From: Zoroaster sp. YZ-2022
Taxonomy: Eukaryota > Echinodermata > Asteroidea > Forcipulatida > Zoroasteridae
Direction: 5' to 3'
Length of the DNA stretch: 64,000 bases
Assembly (NCBI GenBank): GCA_029582265.1
Contig: CM055819.1
Span: 25,186,715-25,250,714, forward strand
Position 1 is the first letter of the stretch, and each line of letters starts with the position of its first letter. A program made the position numbers and the translations under genes. This document shows positions 55,820-64,000 of the stretch, one piece after another. The notes beneath the pieces were generated by a model. That model saw nothing but the letters and a program-made list of their open reading frames with translations, had not been told where the DNA came from and ran no database searches.

Positions 55820-57400
55820 CTTTAATATGGAGTATTAGGCTACTGTTTGCATAAAATCATAGGTGAAATTGTATGATTTACTGTAAAGTTGGTGCTTGTG
55901 AAAATGGAAAAGTTGTTTAACCACTGATTTTACTAAATACAAATAGTAAGGGATTTACATAACCTCAATTTGTTGTACATGAACATATGTGATTTTATTG
56001 TTCTATGCCGTCAATGAGCTGTTGTCAGTGGAAACCAAAAGAGGTGAATGCTTTGCATTTGCAATGATTTTTTTTAAAGGAATAGGGGCCTACTGATCCT
56101 CAAAATGGACACATTCCTTATAGGAGAAGCGAACAAAGGCTAGGCCTACTTCTTAATTCGTTGGTGTTATTTCGTCTGTTGTGGTAAATTATTGAGAAAA
56201 TGATCATTAATATCATGGTTATGGAAAGAAATATTTTATTTGAAAAATAAATTATACCATTTTATTTTTAAAAACTAAAACAATTTTATTTTCAAGTTTA
56301 AAAACAATTTTACAACCATCTGGAATAAGATGAAGCATGGGTCAACCGTTTTTCTTCTTCAGTAAAATTTCTGTGCCCCCATCAACTTTAACAACAGTTT
56401 GGGGGTGGGTCATTATACTGTAACGGTCGGGTCCAACCCTGCCGCTCTTATCACTACTAAAACGGGCGTGTCTCAACAACCCGCTTTAACAGAACGCGGA
56501 AGTCTGAGGTGTGATGTGCAGTGTACAATCTGGGCTTGAGGTTGTAAGTGAAGATGGTGTGTGATAGTGGAGAGGATGATGATGATGAGTTTTACAGAGT
56601 CAAGAATGAGGACTGACAAGATGATGACGAGACGGACGACCAAACCTGATAATAAAAGGTTACACTGAAACAAAAGGGTTTACTTTCAATTCAACCGGTA
56701 TATGCTTCTTTATTAACTCTCTTCAATGGCTTCCATTCATTAGTTCTCTTAAATTTCTTCCATTTAATTAATGGGGATTCTATCTAAACTTGATGTAGGG
56801 TCCCTATACTAAATCAGTAATTCAAGGATCACGCACAGTGACGGATTATGCATGACCGATCAATCAAGGACTTGTAGCATGTCTATGGTTGACGATGGGT
56901 AGCAATAACATGTACGCACAATGCGCGTGCGACCACAAGTAATTGATTAAGCTAGTAAACAAGATGTGCATGCGACCAAAGTGATTGGCACTTCACAGCT
57001 TGACATATGCATTCAATCCACTGGCTAAAATTAACATTAATTAACTCATTGGTAAAGTTTACCTCAAGTTTCTCTACTGCAAGGTCAAAGTGCATGTCTT
57101 CATGTACAAAATGTAATACAATGTATTACATTCTCACAGATACAAACTTGCTGTGTGTGTAAACACTGCTGTCACTACACAAGTACTTTACATTGGTAAA
57201 ACTTAACCATGTTTAAGTACTGGTGTAAGGCTACTGGGGCTCTAATAAATTTAGTTTAGAAATCAACTCAGTATAGCTTAAGCTTAACTCTTGGTCTGTA
57301 AGGTTTGCTTCTGGAGAAAAGTGATTTTCTCCACAATACCAACATCAATTTTTTGATGACCATAATTCTATGCGTCTCAAAAAATAAAATAAAAAAATAA
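55820..57400. repeat. Unit 4 spacer, no gene seen
   Basis: Same AT-rich spacer as the other units, with an uninterrupted SINE empty site at about 55898. Confidence 0.6.
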
Positions 57401-57416
57401 AAACCGGCGCTCAAGA

Positions 57417-57869
57417 CGTCCACGCATAGGATCACGCATTCGGCTAGTGCAGTCTGGTAACGACTCCCTCTGTCCGGTCCGTGCCTTAATGGCTTTCATC
57501 GCCATTCGCCCCCAATGTTTGGGGCCATTTTTCTGTCATTTTGATGGAACCCCGTGAACTCGGTACCAGTTTAACTCGGTGTTTAAGAGAACAGTTTCAT
57601 TGGCAGGCCTAAAAGTGCATCACATACGGGGTCACTCATTTCGTATTGGCACGGCATCTTCCGCATCTGCGCTCGGGCTTTCACAGGTTGACATTCGTAG
57701 CATGGGACGTTGGCGTTCAAATGCTGTCTTGTCCTACATCCGCCCAGTTCCAACTTGCAACTTGCAAACTCATAGTAACTTGTCTATGGGGCGGGTTCAA
57801 TTTTTGCAATCTTACACATTGGCTGCTGTGTTTATTTCATTGTTATCGTGTTCAATTTGTTTTCAATAG
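57417..57869 (+). pseudogene. Tyrosine recombinase C-terminal half, unit 4 (one TGA)
   Basis: The cleanest recombinase copy. It reads RPRIGSRIRLVQSGND, CPVRALMAFIAIRP and CHFDGTP, then the shared TGA (57555-57557), then TRYQFNSVFKR, HHIRGHSFRIG, SMGRW and SYIRP without other damage. All visible catalytic-half boxes (HxxR, W, Tyr) are present. Only the TGA and the missing N-terminal half separate it from a normal YR. Confidence 0.78.
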
Positions 57870-58387
57870 GTGCAATTTGGATCGTTGGGGATTCGCTAGT
57901 GCGGAGTGCAGAACGCCCGTTCGGCCTTCCTATGGAAGTGTTTTGGAAAGGCAAAGGTGGGGCAGGTATTGGCGACTGCAGCGACCTGCTGATTGACCTC
58001 AGCAAACGGGCACCTTCCCCAGCTTTCATAATCATTCACTTGGGTACTAATGACCTAGTTGATACAGACGAGTTTGCACTGCGGCAGCAGATTGCCGTGA
58101 TGCTTCGCGATTGTTGTTGGGTGTATCCGGGCTCAACCATTGTTTGGTCTGATGTGCTGCAGCGTGTGTTTCGTCGGCGCCGTTCTCAACCGGCCATTGG
58201 CGTGGCGCCCGAACAATTAATCGTTGGGCAGCATCTCAGTGCAGTGCGGTGCAAGTTCCTTGTATTCATCACCCTCAGTTTAAATGGTCGGAGATCAGCC
58301 TGTACTTGTATGATGGCGTACATTTGTCTCCACTTGGTAATCAGTTGTTCATTAGTAATTTGCGTGGGCTTATTTTTTCACATATGT
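57848..58387 (+). pseudogene. SGNH hydrolase, unit 4 (frameshifted)
   Basis: Blocks I-III are intact (GDSL, GAGIGD, GTND). Several small indels at about 58170-58210 (ttcgtcggcgcc and cgtggcgccc) break the frame before block V. Confidence 0.75.
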
Positions 58388-58576
58388 AATGGTTTACGGA
58401 ACCCTCTTTATTGACGTATTTTTTCCTCAATTTTCTACACTTTGTTGTTATACTGTATGGCAAGGTTCTATGTTTCAATAAAATTGTTATTGATGAATTG
58501 GTTTTGTTTGTTACCATCACTTCATCATTCCAGGATGGGGTTGTGGCTGTCTTTCTCTGTGTGGGCGCTTGGCGGG

Positions 58577-59636
58577 TGGCATTTTTTGTAGGGTTCAGAC
58601 AGCCATTAACCCCATTTTGGTGAGTTGTGATCAACCTGTAATAATTACAGTATTCGTGTCATTAAATTTGTTTTGTTTGGGTATGGTTGCCATAGCGCTC
58701 GCAAGTTTCATGAGGCTATGATTCCGACTGAATGTTCCATCGGTGGAAGCGCAACTGTATCTTTTGATTATGTTATGAAACATGCTTTTGTCATTTTATT
58801 ATAATTATATACAGACATGGAGGTAAAGTTAACCTGGTGTAGGCCTACCCAAGAATGTTTGGTTTTTAGCTGGCATATCCAGCAATTTGTAGGGTCTGGT
58901 GTACCCGCTTTTAAGGGTCTGGTGTACCCGCTTTTAAGGGTCTGGTGTACCCGCTTTTTGGGTCTGGTGTACCCGCTTTTAAGGGTCTGGTGTACCCGCT
59001 TTTAAGGGTCTGGTGTACCTGCCGTTTTTGTGCTTAGTGACCGGTTTGCCCAAACAAATGGTATCCGGCACAAAATAAAAACAGTTGTTTTGACTGTGGC
59101 ATGAATTCATTCAACCTGCATCTTTCTTTGTTTTATTGGAGTCTGAGTATAATTCCTTTTATCACCTTTAGGATAAAAGGTCTTTATGCTCAGCGTAAAC
59201 TTACATTGTTCTATCCCATGCTGGGGCTTTCCTCTCCGATTGCATGTTATTGCACTTTATGCAAAATGCTTGGCATCATATTTGTTGTATTGCGCCCTCA
59301 CTCGTGAGAAGTGTTTCATCACTTGTCTTTCATTATTGGCCCCTGGTATTTGGCTGTATGCCAAAACAATCGGCTGACCTTGGGCTATTTGTTTACTGGT
59401 TGTTAGGCAGGTACGTGCTCGTATGCAAATTCTTTACAGGCTTAACCAATTAATTTGCTCATCTAAGCATCATTAAACTTTAGGTTAGGCGGGCTTAATG
59501 AATTTATCTTCCACTTTGTCACAGTCACTGGATTAATGAAGATGCTAGAAAATATTCCCACTGCCATCCCACAGGCTCCTCCTCTTTTTAGGTTGGTAAG
59601 GTTGGTTAATGCCTTTTGCTCCTACTATGTATAATG
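58577..59636 (+). repeat. 1.06-kb tandem repeat, copy 1
   Basis: From ggcattttttgtagggttca to the recurrence of the same text at about 59637. It contains the minisatellite and the unit 3' segment, plus a segment found only here (ccactgccatcccacaggct, about 59557-59630). Confidence 0.85.
58892..59032 (+). repeat. Minisatellite, unit 4 (6 copies)
   Basis: ggtctggtgtacccgctttt array with mostly TTAAG spacers. Confidence 0.9.
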
Positions 59637-60835
59637 GCATTTTTTGTAGGGTTCAGACAGCCATTAACCCCATTTTGGTGAGTGGTGATCAACCTGTAAT
59701 AATTACAGTATTCATGTCATTAAATTTGTTTTGTTTGGGTATGGTTGCCATAGCGCTCGCAAGTTTCATGAGGCTATGATTCCGACTGAATGTCCATCGG
59801 TGGAAGCACAATTGTATCTTTTGATTATGTTATTAAACATGCTTTTGTCATTTTATTATAATTATATACAGACAGGGAGGTAAAGTTAACCTGGTGTAGG
59901 CCTACCCAAGAATGTTTGGTTTTAGTAGCTGGGTCATTCCGTGTCAAATCAACCAATGGGGGTACGGGTCACCTCTCTGATTTGGCTGAAATTCATTTCT
60001 AACATTCATCTATGGGTATAATGAACACATGCAAAATAAGAAATTCCAACTCCAAGTCGTTTCGGATTTACGGCCCGTCAAAGTTTGGGTGCTACCCCCC
60101 TTCTAGTGCGCACGATTCGCGTAATTGAATATTTTGCGTTTTCAAATGCCCTTTAGAGCACCTTTAAAATAAGATACAAATCTGAAAATTGGTACCTATG
60201 GTGACCGTCACCAAAATAACTCAAATCTGGCCTCAAAACAAGTGTATCTCAACCCCCTTTCTCTCTATAGTCTGCTCAAAACACTAATTTATTCTGCCAA
60301 TAAAATTAATTTCCATTTTCAGACCCCCCTAATACTCATGATTGATAATCAGAAAAGCTTTATATTGCATATCTGTATTATACAGACACATGTGGTTACC
60401 CCCAAGCAAGGATAGAGCCCTTACTCATTTAAAAAAAAATTGGCAAGGCTCCAAAGTTGGTTCCAGACACAAAATATCGAAAAAATACCGAAATTCTCGG
60501 TGACCTTTGACCTTGGCAACACTTACCCACCAACTTGAAACTTACACCACTTGTTAATACAAGTCTAATCTACATCTGTACCAAATTTCGTTTTGGAGAC
60601 TCTTCTCCTTCATGGTGAGGCAGCATTTTTAAATTAGGGTATTTTGCCCATTTTTGTGAGTCGTGATAGCAATGAACAAAGATATATTATATTGTCTTCA
60701 TTGGTCCCAAAGTGTTGTAATATGACAATTAAACCACTATTGTTAGAAAATAATGATTAATTTTTATCTTATAGGTGTTTAAATGTATTATTTGAAGATA
60801 ATCTACACAAAAATGTCATAATTGTCATGTATTAA

Positions 60836-61159
60836 CCCTCCTACTGTTTGACCATTTGAAACTATTCAAAATTTCCACTTACCAAAATGCCCATTGGTTT
60901 TGTACACACATGATGATACCATTTGAACAGTGTTGGTAGCAAGCTTTACTACCATTCAAATCCATTCAAATGCATAGAGGGTCCATTGTTTCACCACTTA
61001 GAAGTATTCAAACAAGGTTTTGTATTAGCTGACCTACCATTCAAAACCATTTGGGGAAATCAATACTGTACACAGTTATTTCACAATTCAAAACCACAAA
61101 AACGAATGGTTTCAAATGGTGGATCAACTTGTATGAAAAAGGTACCAGAAGTAGGAGGG
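60836..61159. mobile_element. TTAA-flanked insertion, CCCTCCTAC ends
   Basis: ccctcctac...gtaggaggg with TTAA on both sides (60832-60835; 61160-61163). Inside, about eight copies of ccattcaaa/tttgaatgg in both directions. The frame at 60923-61222 runs through these repeats and out of the element, so it is not a gene. Confidence 0.7.
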
Positions 61160-61163
61160 TTAA

Positions 61164-61470
61164 TCCGCCTGCAATCAGTGCAATTCTTGAAACAACCCAT
61201 TCAGGCCACTCCAAGCCATTAGCTGTTGCCAGTGGCCTCCTATGGTTACCCTTCTGTGCACTGTCACACCACTGAGATTACAGGGTAAAGTGGTCTCCCA
61301 TCGATACATTGTAGGCCATACTAATATGTTCAAACATTTACAGTGGCCTTGGGTACACAGTTGATTTTGTAAGATTACTTGGAAAGGACAGCAGGCTTGT
61401 ACACGTATGTACTGAAGGTTGCTCAAGAACAGAATTTAGTGGTTGGGAGTGGCCTCCATGTGTAGGAAGG
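61164..61470. other. Foldback core segment, origin unknown
   Basis: Ends tgtaggaaggttaa. It contains gaatttagtggttgggagtg, which also occurs at about 30609 inside the TTAG element, so it may belong to the same broad MITE group. No gene. Confidence 0.4.
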
Positions 61471-61880
61471 TTAATACATGTACATTATCAGCACAGGATA
61501 ACTCGCCAACCTGAAATCAAGAAAATATTAATTCCTGAAGGTCTTGATGTTCATGTAAAGTTTATGAACAAATCAAAACGCACTGGAACTCTTTCTTGGC
61601 CATCAGATCATTGCAATGAGTGTTATGTCCCAATTCAGGACATAATCTGTACAATTAGCACTCCAGAGATGCAAGGGCATGGAGGACGCCAGTACAAATT
61701 ATCTTCTACAGACTATGATCGCATCATGGCATTGCTTCCTAATTTCAAATAGAATGGAACTGAAATATTGAGGACAAAGTATTGCGCAGTAAATGATACA
61801 GTACAATATTAAAGACCTTTAGGAAATACAATTTTCTTGATTTCAGGTTGGCGAGTTATCCTGTGCCGATAATGTATTAA
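61471..61880 (+). other. Segment with 50-bp inverted ends and an open coding-like frame
   Basis: Bounded by the inverted pair 61471-61525 / 61831-61880 (core aggataactcgccaacctgaa). A single + frame runs from about 61471 to the TAG at 61750-61752: HYQHRITRQPEIKKILIPEG, then LDVHVKFMNKSKRTGTLSWP, then a Cys-containing HCNECYVP and YKLSSTDYDRIMALLP. Its composition looks like true protein, about 90 residues; the first Met is at 61564. I do not recognise the family. It could be the tail of a transposase or a captured host exon. Confidence 0.4.
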
Positions 61881-62812
61881 ATTAATACATAACAATTATG
61901 ACATTTTTGTGTAGATTATCTTCAAATAATATTTAAACACCTGTAAGATAAAAATTAATCATTATTTTCTAACAATAGTGGTTTAATTGTCATTACAACA
62001 CTTTGGGACCAATAAAGACAATATAATATATCTTTGTTCATTGCTATCACGACTCACAAAAATGGGCAAAATACCCTAATTTCAAAATGCTGCCTCACCA
62101 TGAAGGAGAAGAGTCTCCAAAACGAAATTTGGTACAGATGTAGATTAGACTTGTATTAACAAGTGGTGTAAGTTTCAAGTTGGTGGGTAAGTGTTGCCAA
62201 GGTCAAAGGTCACCGAGAATTTCGGTATTTTTTCGATATTTTGTGTCTGGAACCAAATTTGGAGCCTTGCCAAAAATTTATTAAATGAGTAAGGGCTCTA
62301 TCCTTGCTTGGGGGTAACCACATGTGTCTGTATAATACAGATATGCAATATAAAGCTTTTCTGATTATCAATCATGAGTATTAGGGGGGTCTGAAAATGG
62401 AAATTAATTTTATCGGCAGAATAAATTAGTGTTTTGAGCAGACTATAGAGAGAAAGGGGGTTGAGATACACTTGTTTTGAGGCCAGATTTGAGTTATTTG
62501 GGTGACAGTCACCCTAGGTACCAATTTTCAGATTTGTGTCTTATTTTAAAGGTGCTCTAAAGGGCATTTGAAAGCATAAAATATTCAATGACGCGAATCG
62601 CAGCACTGGAAGGGGTAGCACCCAAACTTTGACGGGCCGTATTTCCGAAACGACTTGGAATTGGAATTTTTTATTTTGCATGTGTTCATTATACCCATAG
62701 ATGAATGTTAGAAATGAATTTCAGCCAAATCTGAGAGGTGACCCGTACCAATTTTCAGAATATTGGTTGATTTGACACGGAATGACCCAGCTGGCATATC
62801 CAGCAATTTGTA

Positions 62813-62945
62813 GGGTCTGGTGTACCCGCTGTTGTAAGGGTCTGGTGTACCTGCTTTTTCGGTCTGGTGTACCCGCTTTTAAGGGTCTGGTGTACCCGCT
62901 TTTTTGGGTCTGGTGTACCCACTTTTTGGGTCTGGTGTACCTGTC
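62813..62945 (+). repeat. Minisatellite, tandem copy 2
   Basis: Six repeats, variant by variant identical to those at 63875-64000. Confidence 0.9.
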
Positions 62946-63559
62946 GTTTTTGTTCTTAGTGACCAGTTTGCCCAAACAAATGGTATCCGGCACAAAATAA
63001 AAACAGTTGTTTTGACTGTGGCATGAATTCATTCAACCTGCATCTTTCTTTGTTTTATTGGAGTCTGAGTATAATTCCTTTTATCACCTTTAAGATAAAA
63101 GGTCTTTATGCTCAGCGTAAACTTACATTGTTCTATCCCATGCTGGGGCTTTCCTCTCCGATTGCATGTTATTGCACTTTATGCAAAATGCTTGGCATCA
63201 TATTTGTTGTATTGCGCCCTCACTCGTGAGAAGTGTTTCATCACTTGTCTTTCATTATTGGCCCCTGGTATTTGGCTGTATGCCAAAACAATCGGCTGAC
63301 CTTGGGCTATTTGTTTACTGGTTGTTAGGCAGGTACGTGCTCGTATGCAAATTCTTTACAGGCTTAACCAATTAATTTGCTCATCTAAGCATCATTAAAC
63401 TTTAGGATAGGCGGGCTTAATGAATTTATCTTCCACTTTGTAACAGTCACTGGATTAATGAAGATGCTAGAAAATATTCCCACTGCCATCCCACAGGCTC
63501 CTCCTCTTTTTTTGGTTGGTAAGGTTGGTTAATGCCTTTTGCTCCTACTATGTATAATG

Positions 63560-64000
63560 GCATTTTTTGTAGGGTTCAGACAGCCATTAACCCCATTTTG
63601 GTGAGTGGTGATCAACCTGTAATAATTACAGTATTCATGTCATTAAATTTGTTTTGTTTGGGTATGGTTGCCATAGCGCTCGCAAGTTTCATGAGGCTAT
63701 GATTCCGACTGAATGTCCATCGGTGGAAGCACAATTGTATCTTTTGATTATGTTATTAAACATGCTTTTGTCATTTTATTATAATTATATACAGACATGG
63801 AGGTAAAGTTAACCTGGTGTAGGCCTACCCAAGAATGTTTGGTTTTAGTAGCTGGCATATCCAGCAATTTGTAGGGTCTGGTGTACCCGCTGTTGTAAGG
63901 GTCTGGTGTACCTGCTTTTTCGGTCTGGTGTACCCGCTTTTAAGGGTCTGGTGTACCCGCTTTTTTGGGTCTGGTGTACCCACTTTTTGGGTCTGGTGTA
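63560..64000 (+). repeat. 1.06-kb tandem repeat, copy 3, cut by window end
   Basis: Begins ggcattttttgtagggttca and ends inside the minisatellite. It provides the empty site for the foldback. Confidence 0.88.
63875..64000 (+). repeat. Minisatellite, tandem copy 3, truncated by window
   Basis: Same variant order as at 62813. Confidence 0.88.

Larger units (their letters stand above)
55528..59557 (+). repeat. YR/SGNH tandem unit 4, truncated at left
   Basis: Starts abruptly inside the G-rich element (ccccccctaaaatcgtttaa) and then follows units 1-3 to the 3' segment. No SINE and no hAT. It ends at gctagaaaatattcccactg, where it jumps back into the hydrolase 3' region. Confidence 0.82.
59931..62788. 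mobile_element. Foldback DNA element, GGGTCATTCC ends, AGCT duplication
   Basis: Inverted arms of about 905 bp (59931-60835 and 61882-62788), starting gggtcattccgtgtcaaatc and ending with its complement. Flanked by AGCT (59927-59930; 62789-62792); the empty site is in copy 3 at about 63850. The arms differ by scattered substitutions. The core (60836-61881) is itself composite: a TTAA-flanked insertion and a segment bounded by 50-bp inverted repeats. No transposase recognised. Confidence 0.92.
59637..63559 (+). repeat. 1.06-kb tandem repeat, copy 2, interrupted by foldback
   Basis: Copy 2 without its 2.86-kb insertion is about 1.06 kb. Its variants (gaatgtccatcggtggaagc, ttttagtagctgg, minisatellite pattern) are shared with copy 3. 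Confidence 0.88.

Overview
This is animal genomic DNA, AT-rich and dense in TACATGTA-type simple sequence, with no bacterial-style gene packing. A tandem family of single-exon rhodopsin-class GPCRs, tRNA-derived SINEs, a Penelope-like element and tyrosine-recombinase (YR) units with an SGNH hydrolase together suggest a marine invertebrate. An echinoderm or amphioxus-like deuterostome is the best guess. That placement is inference from family knowledge.

Host genes. The recognisable host genes are one GPCR family, all on the + strand. Three copies are full length (32493-33473, 49767-50762, 53004-53987). One is broken by a 4-bp insertion and a 1.8-kb transposon (35459-38247). Two are truncated (4832-5513 and 43042-43287). 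Three loci hold older decayed pieces (3820-3960, 6644-6800, 41700-42175). Each copy sits in a larger duplicated cassette, so most 'intergenic' DNA here is paralogous flank: a shared 5' leader of about 220-250 bp, a shared 3' flank and a shared spacer.

YR/SGNH units. Positions 10301-28320 hold head-to-tail units of about 5.2-5.3 kb. Each has the C-terminal half of a DIRS/Ngaro-type tyrosine recombinase, then an SGNH (GDSL-type) hydrolase, then a 22-bp-type minisatellite. A fourth unit (55528-59557) runs into a second tandem array of about 1.06 kb period at the right edge. An inverted, more diverged unit fragment lies at 1-1484, next to a 500-N gap. All four + strand recombinase copies share one in-frame TGA, so they descend from an already broken ancestor. 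No reverse transcriptase belonging to these units is visible.

Nested mobile elements. Several insertions can be read exactly, because an empty paralogous site exists in the same window: a hAT element (18816-20662, 8-bp duplication), a PIF/Harbinger-like MITE (7883-8765, TTA), two elements with GGGTCATTCC ends and 4-bp duplications (35689-37475, TTAT; 59931-62788, AGCT, a large foldback), several TTAA-type MITE families, a 5'-truncated Penelope-like element with GIY-YIG domain (minus strand, about 44473-46100), a mariner-like remnant and six SINE copies. The window is best read as a GPCR cluster that has been duplicated repeatedly while absorbing transposons. The insertions give a relative history of the duplications.
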